Below, one piece after another: positions 15,617 through 23,167 of a stretch of 33,315 nt of DNA. Where the stretch lies: positions 1 to 33,315 of the forward strand of contig NZ_NRSJ01000050.1 in assembly GCF_016584085.1 (NCBI RefSeq). The letters are read 5' to 3'. The translations under genes were made by a program, and so were the position numbers. The DNA is from Halochromatium glycolicum (GTDB lineage Bacteria; Pseudomonadota; Gammaproteobacteria; Chromatiales; Chromatiaceae). The notes under the pieces are model-generated. The model saw nothing but the letters and a program-made list of their open reading frames with translations. It made no database searches and was not told where the DNA came from. Each line of letters begins with the position of its first letter. The stretch's first letter is position 1.

Positions 15617-16248
15617 CGATGATCTAGCCGTCTTCGACGCCGTCGGGACGATGGCCCGCAGCATGCTCCGATAACGTCCGCAGATCGACCGTGTTGGAGT
15701 CCCGGCTCTCCAAGCGCTTGAGTGGAGGGGGCGACCCCATCATCGTGATGGAGGACTGCGATCTGTTCAGCCATGCTGATCATGGCGTCTTCAATCCCCG
15801 CGACGAGTCCCCTGATGTCACCGCTGAACGGCGTCTTACTGGATCTGGCCACCATCGACCAAGGCGACCTCGATCTATCCCCATTGGACCGAGCCTGCAG
15901 CGCTTGGCAACGTTCAGGTGAGACGTTCTGCCAGTCCAGCGTTGTCGGTATCGACGCCTTCAGCCGACCAGCACCGTAAGCTCCAGCAGCGGCGCCTCGA
16001 GCAGCGACTGGGCCGGGCCAGCGGCAGGCATCCAGGATGTGGGGGGCGACATCGATCCTGGGACGGACACTCATCCCGGGCGCGCTGGCATCCGCAGTTG
16101 ACCGAGCGCCGCCATGAATGGGCCACGCGGCGGCGCACCAGGCCGGCACAACGAGGCTCGGCGCCCGAAACAACGTGTTGCAGGCTGTTGGCGGGCGCCG
16201 ATATCAACAGCAAATGACAAGATCATGTCAGGGCAAGGAAACCGTAAT

Positions 16249-16271
16249 CTATTCACAGCCCCTGTGGATAA
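16249..16271. promoter_or_regulatory. Inverted pair of DnaA-box-like sequences
   Basis: CTATTCACA (16249-16257, one mismatch to TTATNCACA) faces TGTGGATAA (16263-16271, the exact complement of the consensus box TTATCCACA) across five bases. Weaker sites TGTTGATAA (16452-16460) and TGTTGATCA (16464-16472) follow. Five GATC sites and an AT-rich stretch lie between. DnaA binding is plausible; whether this is an origin is doubtful (see findings). Confidence 0.4.
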
Positions 16272-16331
16272 CCTTGTGAGAAACTCGTTGGACCGCACCG
16301 GCGCCGTCTTTGATCACGCGCGATCCATCAC

Positions 16332-16352
16332 ATTGTCCAACACTTGGACAAT
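16332..16352. promoter_or_regulatory. Perfect 9-3-9 palindrome, operator-like
   Basis: The arms ATTGTCCAA and TTGGACAAT are exact reverse complements separated by CAC. The dyad contains a T-N11-A arrangement, as in LysR-type operators. It lies in an AT-richer pocket. No good T-run follows on either strand, which argues against a terminator. The regulator and target are unknown. Confidence 0.45.
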
Positions 16353-16469
16353 CTGATCTTGTAAATCAAAACAACGGCTTAGCGGTGCACGGCGCTGCTC
16401 TCTGAGCGTTGCCGAGGCGTCGGTAACGCCGGCGCGAAAAGGCGCGGTTGCTGTTGATAACTCTGTTGA

Positions 16470-16733
16470 TCAGGCCGGTACGATGCGTGGCGCGAGCCGC
16501 GGCAAGACCTGGCGTTCGCGGCCAAGCCGGGCTGGGTCCCGGGCGTCGGCGGCGCCGCAGCGCTGGCGATCATCATCACCACGCTGCTGCCGGGCACCGC
16601 GCTGTCGCTGGCCTGGCCGGCCGAATATCTGATCCTCGGCGGCTGGGTCGCGCTCGGTGCGCTGGTCTACCGCCTGGCGCCGAGCGCAGTGCCGGAGGCC
16701 CGGGTCGGCGAGGCGCTGTTCGGCCGGCGCTGA
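16470..16733 (+). pseudogene. 3' fragment of a multi-spanning permease gene (APC-like)
   Basis: The frame reads about 87 residues to TGA at 16731 with no start codon at its head; an in-frame TGA sits at 16467. It contains a cytoplasmic-type loop (DAWREPRQDL), then WVPGVGGAAALAIIITTLL and AEYLILGGWVALGALVYRL, two clear hydrophobic helices, and ends in a charged tail (GEALFGRR). The loop plus paired C-terminal helices resembles the end of amino-acid/polyamine permeases of the APC superfamily; that family call is tentative. The remaining permease is absent, so this is a truncated relic. GC content and codon choice match the neighbours. Confidence 0.55.
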
Positions 16734-16807
16734 CCGAGGCGCCTAGCACGCGGGCAACGCTGGTACGGCCAGCGACGGCCCAGGAGCGCGGCCGTGGCTG
16801 AGGCCGC

Positions 16808-18349
16808 TCAGGGCCCGGCGCGGCGGCCGGCCTCCGGCTCGTCGACCGCGGCGCGGGCGCCGGCGACGCAGGGATGGCGCTCGATGCCGGCCTCGGCCAT
16901 GGCCACGGCGCGGAAGATCGCCCGCGCCTTGTTCATGGTCTCCTTCCATTCCAGGTCGGGCTCGGAGTCAGCGACCACGCCGGCGCCGGCCTGGATGTGC
17001 AGCTGCTGGTCCTTGATCACCGCGGTGCGGATCGCGATCGCGGTGTCCATATTGCCGTTGAAGGCCAGATAGCCGACGGCGCCGGAGTAGATGCCGCGTT
17101 TGATCGGTTCGAGCTCGTCGATGATCTCCATCGCCCGGATCTTCGGTGCGCCGGAGACGGTCCCGGCCGGGAAGGTCGCGCGCAGCACGTCCATCGCCGT
17201 CATGCCCGCCTCGAGCTGACCGACGACGTTGCTGACGATGTGCATCACGTGCGAGTAGCGCTCGACGATCATCCGATCGGTGAGCCTGACGCTGCCGGTC
17301 TGGGCGACACGGCCGCAGTCGTTGCGGCCAAGATCGATCAGCATCAGATGCTCGGCGAGCTCTTTCGGATCAGCGAGCAGCTCGGCCTCGAGCGCCTGGT
17401 CCTCGCTCTCGCTGTAGCCGCGGCGGCGGGTGCCGGCGATCGGGCGCACCGTGACCACGCCATCCTCGAGCCGGGTCAGGATCTCGGGCGAGGAGCCGAC
17501 GATCTGGAAGTCACCCAGATTGAGGAAGTACATATAGGGCGACGGGTTCAGGCCGCGCAGCGCACGGTACAGATCCAGCGGACGCGCCTGGTACGGGATC
17601 GACAACCGCTGCGAGAGGACGACCTGCATGCAGTCGCCGGCGAGGATGTAATCCTTGATGCGCTCGACCGCCTGCTTGTAGCCGACCTCGGTGAAGCCGG
17701 AGACGAAATCAGCTTCGTCGATCGTCCGGCCGCCAGCGGTCGGATCGCGCGGGGCACCGCGTTGCATGCGCGCGACCAGCGCATCGATGCGGCGCTGGCC
17801 GTCGGCCGGCGTATCGCCCGCCCCGGGATCGAGATGGACGATGATGTAGATGCGGCCGCGCAGGTTGTCGAAGACGACGACCTCTTCGGAGACCATCAGC
17901 AGGATGTCTGGCGTGCCCATGGTGTCCGAGTTCGGACAGGGGGCCAGGCGCGGCTCGATGTAACGCACCGTGTCGTAACCGAAGTAGCCGACCAGGCCGC
18001 CGGCGAAGCGCGGCATGTCCGGGTGCTCGGCGACCTGGAAGCGCTGCTGGAAGGCCTCAATCCAGGCCAGCGGGTCGGCGGCCTCGGCCTCTTCGATCAC
18101 GACCCCGTCACGCTCGACGCGGATCTGATTGCCGTAGACCTTGAGCACGGTCCGGCTCGCTAGACCGATGATCGAATAGCGGCCCCATTTCTCACCGCCT
18201 TGGACCGATTCGAACAGATAGGTGTACGGGGCGTCGGCAAGCTTGAGATAGCAGCTCAGCGGGGTGTCGAGGTCGGCCAGGACCTCGCAGACGAACGGGA
18301 TGCGGTTGTGGCCGCGCTCAGCCAGGGCTTGGAAGGTCTCGGGGGTCAT
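16808..18349 (-). CDS. trpE: Anthranilate synthase component I (TrpE)
   Basis: A 513-residue chorismate-utilising enzyme that, with TrpG, makes anthranilate from chorismate and glutamine. The N-terminal feedback domain carries LFESVQGGEKWGRYS. The chorismate-binding domain shows PSPYMYFLNLGDFQIVGSSPE, RPIAGTRRRG, LIDLGRNDCGRV, TFPAGTVSGAPKIRAMEIIDE and GAVGYLAFNGNMDTAIAIRT. The protein ends with about 30 extra hydrophilic residues after the usual AIFRAVAMAEAG end. I chose ATG at 18349 (GGAG eight bases upstream). The same frame is open for 50 more codons upstream and includes three tryptophans within nine residues, noted as a finding. gph lies 177 bp upstream on the same strand. Confidence 0.95.
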   Translation of the reverse strand: MTPETFQALAERGHNRIPFVCEVLADLDTPLSCYLKLADAPYTYLFESVQGGEKWGRYSIIGLASRTVLKVYGNQIRVERDGVVIEEAEAADPLAWIEAFQQRFQVAEHPDMPRFAGGLVGYFGYDTVRYIEPRLAPCPNSDTMGTPDILLMVSEEVVVFDNLRGRIYIIVHLDPGAGDTPADGQRRIDALVARMQRGAPRDPTAGGRTIDEADFVSGFTEVGYKQAVERIKDYILAGDCMQVVLSQRLSIPYQARPLDLYRALRGLNPSPYMYFLNLGDFQIVGSSPEILTRLEDGVVTVRPIAGTRRRGYSESEDQALEAELLADPKELAEHLMLIDLGRNDCGRVAQTGSVRLTDRMIVERYSHVMHIVSNVVGQLEAGMTAMDVLRATFPAGTVSGAPKIRAMEIIDELEPIKRGIYSGAVGYLAFNGNMDTAIAIRTAVIKDQQLHIQAGAGVVADSEPDLEWKETMNKARAIFRAVAMAEAGIERHPCVAGARAAVDEPEAGRRAGP

Positions 18350-18526
18350 CGGGCGGACTCCAGACGATGATGCGGTCACCAGAACAGGATGCGGGCGCGG
18401 ACGTCGGGCAACGCCATCGTCCCCGTTCGAGGTGGGAGTACCGTCCGGGGCCCAGTCGGCCTCGGCCCAATCCCGCCAGCATCCAGGGCCGGTTGCCACC
18501 AGCGGAAGGCAGCGGGCACCAGATCA

Positions 18527-19222
18527 TCATGCCACTCGCGCGGCTCCATCGGTGAGCAGCTGCCCGAGCTCGGCGAACGAGTCGATCACGGCGTCCGGCT
18601 TCGCGCTGCGGATATCCTGGCCGTGGTTGTAACCGTAGCTGACGCAGATCACTGCAAAGCCAGCCGCCCGCGCTGCCTTCACATCGCTCACCGAGTCACC
18701 CAGCATCAGCGCATCGGCCGGGGCGACAGCGAAGTGGTCAGCGGCATGCAGCAGCGGCACCGGACTCGGTTTCTTCTCGGGCAGGGTATCGCCGCTGATC
18801 ACGATCTCGAAGGCGTCTCGGATACCGAGCGATTCGAGCAGCGGCTCGGTGAAGCGAGCGGCCTTGTTGGTGACACAACCGAGCGCATAGCCGCCGGCGC
18901 GCAGCAGATCCAATCCCTCGACGACCCCCGGATACAGCACCGAGCGCGCCGCCGTGTTGTCGCGATAGAGCTCGAGGAAGATTGGCAGCGCCCGCGCATA
19001 ATCGGCTGGGTCCGCCTCACCGTCGAGGCTGCCGGTCAGGGCACGGCTGACCAGGCGCTCGACGCCGTTGCCGACCCATTCGCGCACGGCCGCCTCACCG
19101 CGTGCCGGCCGGCCGAGACGGGCCATCATCGCATCCACGCAAAAGGTCAGGTCCGGGACGCTGTCGACGAGTGTACCGTCGAGGTCGATCAGGATCATCC
19201 CTGGGGTGATTGGGAACTGCAT
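18527..19222 (-). CDS. gph: Phosphoglycolate phosphatase (Gph)
   Basis: A 231-residue haloacid-dehalogenase phosphatase that hydrolyses 2-phosphoglycolate, made by Rubisco oxygenation and by repair of oxidised DNA ends. Motif I is LIDLDGTLVDS with nucleophile Asp13 and acid/base Asp15; the cap domain follows (WVGNGVERLVSRAL is typical of Gph); motif II is CVTNKA, motif III the lysine in EKKPSP, and motif IV MLGDSVSDVKAA. The frame is open 75 codons further upstream, but ATG at 19222 gives the family's usual start. The rpe-gph-trpE order is common in gammaproteobacteria. The ribosome binding site is weak. Confidence 0.93.
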   Translation of the reverse strand: MQFPITPGMILIDLDGTLVDSVPDLTFCVDAMMARLGRPARGEAAVREWVGNGVERLVSRALTGSLDGEADPADYARALPIFLELYRDNTAARSVLYPGVVEGLDLLRAGGYALGCVTNKAARFTEPLLESLGIRDAFEIVISGDTLPEKKPSPVPLLHAADHFAVAPADALMLGDSVSDVKAARAAGFAVICVSYGYNHGQDIRSAKPDAVIDSFAELGQLLTDGAARVA

Positions 19223-19328
19223 TGAACCAACGACTGCCAGGCTGAGGTGGGAAGGTCTGCCACTGAGGCGATTTCTGTCAAAGCTCATACCGCCTTGCTG
19301 GTCTGTTCGCTCGCCTTCTTCGTCGCGC

Positions 19329-19361
19329 CGCCGGTCACATAGCCCGGCTATGCTCCCGGCG
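19329..19361. repeat. Long imperfect hairpin between rpe and gph
   Basis: Outer arms CGCCGG (19329-19334) and CCGGCG (19356-19361) enclose a 3x3 internal loop and inner arms CATAGC (19338-19343) and GCTATG (19347-19352) with a CCG loop. There is no T-run on the transcribed side, so it is more like an interspersed repeat or mRNA-stability element than a terminator. Confidence 0.5.
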
Positions 19362-19478
19362 ACGCTCCTCGAAGGCAAACGACAATCCTGCGCCATTCGG
19401 TACGAGCTTTTCCGGCAATCGCCTGAACGGCCTGTCCAGCGGCCCAATCGCTCGGCGGGAGCCCGCTGCGAGACGCCC

Positions 19479-20177
19479 TCAGCGGTTCACGCTCGCAAGG
19501 GCTTCGCGCATCTTGGCGATGATGCTGTCATAGCGATTCGGATCAGCGTCCTGACCCTTGCCGAAGATCCCGGAGCCCGAGACGAAGGTGTCAGCGCCGG
19601 CCGCTTTGACCTCGGCGATGTTGTCGACCTTGACCCCGCCATCGATCTCGAGCCGGATCGCGCGACCGCTGGCATCGATCAGCTCGCGCGCCTCGCGCAG
19701 CTTGTCCATCGCCGACGGGATGAAGCTCTGCCCGCCGAAGCCTGGATTCACCGACATCAGCAGGACCATGTCGATGTTGTCGATCTCGTACTTCAGATAG
19801 TCCAACGGGGTGGCCGGATTGAACACCAGCCCGGCCTTGCACCCTTCGGACTTGATCAGCTGCAGCGTCCGATCGACATGCTCGCTGGCCTCGGGATGGA
19901 AGGTGATGTAAGTCGCCCCAGCCTGGGCAAAATCCGGGACGATCCGATCGACCGGCTTGACCATCAGGTGGACATCGATCGGCGCCGTCACACCGTGCTT
20001 GCGCAGCGCATCGCAGATCAGCGGGCCGATGGTCAGGTTCGGGACGTAATGATTGTCCATCACATCGAAATGGACGATGTCCGCACCCGCAGCGAGCACA
20101 TTATCGACCTCTTCGCCCAAGCGGGCGAAGTCGGCTGACAGGATGGACGGGGCAATCAGGTCTTCAGCTGCGGCCAT
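19479..20177 (-). CDS. rpe: Ribulose-phosphate 3-epimerase (Rpe)
   Basis: A 232-residue TIM-barrel epimerase converting D-ribulose 5-phosphate to D-xylulose 5-phosphate in the pentose-phosphate and Calvin cycles. The metal ligands and catalytic acids are visible: His36 and Asp38 in VHFDVMD, His70 in DVHLMV, and the aspartate in EIDGGVK; VNPGFGGQSF is the flexible loop over the active site. ATG at 20177 is chosen because GGAGG lies six bases upstream; an upstream in-frame ATG at 20237 lacks such a site and would add unconserved residues. gph follows after 256 bp on the same strand. Confidence 0.96.
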   Translation of the reverse strand: MAAAEDLIAPSILSADFARLGEEVDNVLAAGADIVHFDVMDNHYVPNLTIGPLICDALRKHGVTAPIDVHLMVKPVDRIVPDFAQAGATYITFHPEASEHVDRTLQLIKSEGCKAGLVFNPATPLDYLKYEIDNIDMVLLMSVNPGFGGQSFIPSAMDKLREARELIDASGRAIRLEIDGGVKVDNIAEVKAAGADTFVSGSGIFGKGQDADPNRYDSIIAKMREALASVNR

Positions 20178-20246
20178 GGTGAGCCTCCGGGTTGACGGCG
20201 CCGCCGAGCGGCTCGCCGCGATCGTGTTAGGGATCAAAAGGACAGT

Positions 20247-20275
20247 ACTGTACCGGATCGCTGGTGATTTTTCAC
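20247..20275 (-). promoter_or_regulatory. Possible sigma-70 promoter for rpe
   Basis: Read on the minus strand, GTGAAA (-35, four of six) and TACAGT (-10, four of six) are spaced by 17 bases, about 70 bp upstream of the rpe start. The -10 overlaps the palindrome ACAGTACTGT (20242-20251). The match is moderate. Confidence 0.3.
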
Positions 20276-21531
20276 CGGACGGCGTGCGTGGGCACGGTGT
20301 TCCCGGCCGCCGCCTCCAGCGCGCGCACTATTGGCAGCTGGCCGATTCGCCGCTCGATCTCGTTCACCACGACCTGATACATCCGACCGTCGCGGCCGCC
20401 GAAATCGCGCCGGAAGGTGGCCCGCGACATCCTCTCTGGCAGCCAGTCCGGCGCCGGCACGAGGTCCTCATCGCTGAAGCCCCCGCGTGCCATGGCGCGG
20501 ATGCGGCGAGCCGTGCCCGGATCACCGACGGCCAGCTCTGCAAACCGGTTGCCCGCGCGGTTGGCGGCGAGATCCTTGAAGCTGAAGCCGCTCGAGCCGC
20601 CGGAATCATGGAGCTCTTTGGCGAAGCCGATCAGGTTCGCGAGACCGGAGCCGCCCTTGACCTGGAGCGCTGCCGAGGTAAAGAAATGCTGCGCCCAATC
20701 GTCGCGTCCATGCAGATGCAAAGTGACCTTGGGCTTCCGTGCGTGGCTGGCTGGATCGGGGATACTGCGGCCATTGACATAGACAGCCAGGGCCAGGATC
20801 GCCGCTCGGTTCTCGGCTGCCGGATCGCCGTTCTCGAGCGATGGCGATGCGATCAGCTCCGCTAGCAGCTCGGCCGCATCGACCGGACGCCGGCTACCCC
20901 GACGCTCGATCAGCTCGTACAAGCGACGCTGCGCCTCGAGCACCCGCACGCGCTCCGCATCGGCAAAGGCGACGAGAGGTGGGCCGTTCGCGAGCTGGTC
21001 GTCAGCGGCCGGCCGGAGCTCGACCGCTCCGGGCTTCAACGCGATGCTGCTCAGCAGGTCCGGCACACCGAGCAGGCTCAGGATCTGCTGCACAACCGGC
21101 GTGGCAAGGGTGGGGGGCAAAGACAGCGAGCCGAGCTCGAGCCGACCGATCGCCAAACCCTGCCCGGACTGCACCAAGTCCGCCTCCAGGTTGAGCCAAC
21201 CGCCAAGCGCCTCGGGAAGCGGCGTCGACAGGGTGATCTGTGCGCGGTCGTCACCGACGGTCACCCGAGCCCGCGCCTCACTCATCTGCTCAGCGAGCAG
21301 CGACGCCAACAGCAGGTCGAGGTCAGCGCTGCCGAGTTCGATCACGGCGTCACCGCCGGCCTGAAGGCGATCGACGAACTGCGCCTGAGCACGCGCCTGT
21401 CGCGAGCGCATATCGGCCGCTGCCGATGCCGGCAGCTCGGGGGCCGAATCCCGAGTCGACAGCACCAGCGCGCTGAGCGCCAGTCCAAGCACGAGCAGCA
21501 GCCCGATCAACGATGAAAGCAACCGCAGCAC
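20272..21531 (-). CDS. Membrane-anchored conserved hypothetical protein
   Basis: A 419-residue protein of unknown function. A single N-terminal hydrophobic helix (residues 4-24) indicates a signal anchor with the rest in the periplasm. The middle has alternating beta-strand-like segments (VIELGSADLDLLLASLL, ARVTVGDDRAQITLSTPLP, LNLEADLV) suggesting a lipid- or polymer-binding fold. The C-terminal part contains HFFTSAALQVKGG (282-294) and FAKELHDSGGSSGFSFKDLAA (303-323), a pattern reminiscent of the YfiM/DUF2279 type (HF..S, KE..D, GFS..DL.A). I cannot go beyond that. It lies between mgtE and rpe on the same strand. Confidence 0.8.
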   Translation of the reverse strand: MLRLLSSLIGLLLVLGLALSALVLSTRDSAPELPASAAADMRSRQARAQAQFVDRLQAGGDAVIELGSADLDLLLASLLAEQMSEARARVTVGDDRAQITLSTPLPEALGGWLNLEADLVQSGQGLAIGRLELGSLSLPPTLATPVVQQILSLLGVPDLLSSIALKPGAVELRPAADDQLANGPPLVAFADAERVRVLEAQRRLYELIERRGSRRPVDAAELLAELIASPSLENGDPAAENRAAILALAVYVNGRSIPDPASHARKPKVTLHLHGRDDWAQHFFTSAALQVKGGSGLANLIGFAKELHDSGGSSGFSFKDLAANRAGNRFAELAVGDPGTARRIRAMARGGFSDEDLVPAPDWLPERMSRATFRRDFGGRDGRMYQVVVNEIERRIGQLPIVRALEAAAGNTVPTHAVR

Positions 21532-21580
21532 CGCGAACCGCCCTCCTCAACAAATGAAGCAATCTTCCCAGCGGCACCTG

Positions 21581-22942
21581 CTAGAGCAAGAACAGCGAGG
21601 CAAGGCCCAGGAAGCTAAGGAAGCCGACGACATCGGTCACGGTGGTCAGGATGACACCGCCAGCGAGCGCCGGGTCGATGCCGAAGCGATCGAGCAGCAG
21701 CGGCAGCAGCGCACCGGACAGGGTCGCAGCGAGCACATTCAGGGTGATCGCCGTGGCAATGATCGCGGCAATCCCGCTGCTGCCGAACCAAAGCCACGCG
21801 ATACCGGCCACGACGGCGGCCCAGAGCAGGCCATTGAGCATCGCCACCGCCATCTCTTTGGAGACCAGCCAGCGGATATTCTTCGCCGACAGGTGCCCAA
21901 GGGCGATACCGCGGATCGCCAGCGTCAGGGTCTGGGTTCCGGCGATGCCGCCCATGCTCGCGACCACCGGCATCAGCACCGCAAGCGCGACGATCTGCTC
22001 GATCGTGGCCTCGAACAGCCCGATGACCCAGGCGGCTAGGAAGGCGGTGAGCAGATTGATCCCGAGCCAGACCGCCCGCCGGCGCGCGCTCAGCAGCACC
22101 GGGGCGAACATGTCCTCGCCCTCGCTCAGACCGGCATGGCCGAGGAACTGATGGTCGGCCTCTTCGCGGATCACGTCCATCACATCGTCGACGGTCACCC
22201 GTCCGAGCACCCGGCCGTCGGCATCGATCACCGGCGCCGAGACCAGATCGAGCTGCTCGAAGCGGTTGGCCACCTCGCGCGCCTTCGCATCGGCCGGGAT
22301 CGGCTGGACGTCGAGCGTCATCACCTCGGCGACCGAGTCGTCGGGATCATTGGTGAGCAGATCGGTCAGGTAGAGGACCCCGAGATAGCGGCCTTGCCGG
22401 CTGACCACGATCAGGTTGTCGGTGATCTCGGGCAGGCCGTCCTTGCGCCGGCGCAGATAGCGCAGGACGACATCGAGGGTCACCTCCGGCCGGACGGTCA
22501 CCATATCGGTGTTCATCAGGCCGCCGGCGCTGTCCTCGGGGTAGCTCAGCGCCGTCTCCAGCCGCTCGCGCCGTTGCTCATCGAGCGAGCTCAGCACCTC
22601 CGAGGTCACGGTCGCCGGCAGGTCTTGGACCAGGTCCGCGAGGTCGTCGACAGCGAGGCCCTCGGCCGCGGCGAGGATCTCGGTCGCATCCATGCCGCGC
22701 AGGATCTCGTCGCGCACATCGTCGTTGAGGTAGAGCAGCACCTCGCCCTCGGCGGCATCATCGACCATGCGCCAGACGATCTTGCGCTGCGGCGGCGGCA
22801 GGGACTGCAGCACATGGGCGATCTCGGCCGGGTGCAGCGCGTTCAGCATCCGCGTCGCCTTGCGCACGGAGCCGCTTTCAAGCACCTGGTGCAGGAGGTC
22901 GATGCGGTCGGTGTCAGATGTCGTCTCGGTGGGCTCAGTCAT
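21581..22942 (-). CDS. mgtE: Magnesium transporter MgtE
   Basis: A 453-residue MgtE-type Mg2+ channel of the inner membrane. The cytoplasmic N domain (about 12-135, helical repeats ADLVQDLPATVTSEVL) and two CBS domains (about 145-260, ending VLGRVTVDDVMDVI) sense Mg2+ and gate the pore. Five membrane helices fill 290-453, with the family motifs GGIAGTQTLTLAIRGIALG (331-349) and DPALAGGVILTTVTDVVGF (423-441); Asp437 fits the conserved pore aspartate. Length is typical. It lies 225 bp downstream of the Enzyme I gene, separated by a strong hairpin, so separate transcription is likely. Confidence 0.95.
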   Translation of the reverse strand: MTEPTETTSDTDRIDLLHQVLESGSVRKATRMLNALHPAEIAHVLQSLPPPQRKIVWRMVDDAAEGEVLLYLNDDVRDEILRGMDATEILAAAEGLAVDDLADLVQDLPATVTSEVLSSLDEQRRERLETALSYPEDSAGGLMNTDMVTVRPEVTLDVVLRYLRRRKDGLPEITDNLIVVSRQGRYLGVLYLTDLLTNDPDDSVAEVMTLDVQPIPADAKAREVANRFEQLDLVSAPVIDADGRVLGRVTVDDVMDVIREEADHQFLGHAGLSEGEDMFAPVLLSARRRAVWLGINLLTAFLAAWVIGLFEATIEQIVALAVLMPVVASMGGIAGTQTLTLAIRGIALGHLSAKNIRWLVSKEMAVAMLNGLLWAAVVAGIAWLWFGSSGIAAIIATAITLNVLAATLSGALLPLLLDRFGIDPALAGGVILTTVTDVVGFLSFLGLASLFLL

Positions 22943-23129
22943 CGCGGAATGGCCTCATGCCGTGCATGATCAGTGCGGCGCGCAGCCGCAGTCGGCCCGG
23001 GAGTTTAGCGAGGAACGGAGTCTGGCTGCGAGCGGCGGCGAGTCGTCACACCTTTGGACGCTGCCGCGACCGTCGATCGAGACGGCTACAGCCTCTCCCG
23101 CATAGGATGCGTCAATTCGAGCCAGACAG

Positions 23130-23147
23130 GGGCGCCGAACGGCGCCC
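23130..23147 (-). terminator. Strong GC hairpin downstream of the Enzyme I gene
   Basis: GGGCGCC (23130-23136) pairs with GGCGCCC (23141-23147) around a four-base loop, 20 bp past the stop of the minus-strand Enzyme I gene. The T-tract on the minus strand is poor, so it may be a weak terminator or a 3'-end stabiliser. Confidence 0.5.
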
Positions 23148-23167
23148 GGGCCAAGACGGGAGTCCAG

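Larger units (their letters stand above)
15124..16807. other. Eroded intergenic interval between trpE and trpG
   Basis: Over 1.68 kb there is no intact gene. Open frames on both strands are short or show no protein-like continuity. A minus-strand frame covering 15583-16173 has patches that look protein-like in shifting frames, which suggests a decayed gene, but I cannot assign it. The interval holds a BIME-like repeat (15193-15263), a dispersed motif (15386-15408), a 14-bp duplication (15589-15616), DnaA-box-like sites, a perfect palindrome (16332-16352) and the 3' fragment of a permease gene (16470-16733). Confidence 0.65.

Noticed and set aside
16205..16475. Firm call of a chromosomal replication origin
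   Set aside because: Only one box is an exact consensus, no origin-linked genes are present, and gene orientation argues against it; kept as a finding only.
16874..18163. Plus-strand frame of 429 codons opposite trpE
   Set aside because: TrpE on the minus strand has all family motifs; the antisense frame reads as biased composition only.
20242..20251. ACAGTACTGT palindrome as a LexA site
   Set aside because: LexA boxes of gammaproteobacteria are CTGT-N8-ACAG; this is the opposite arrangement and overlaps a possible -10 element.
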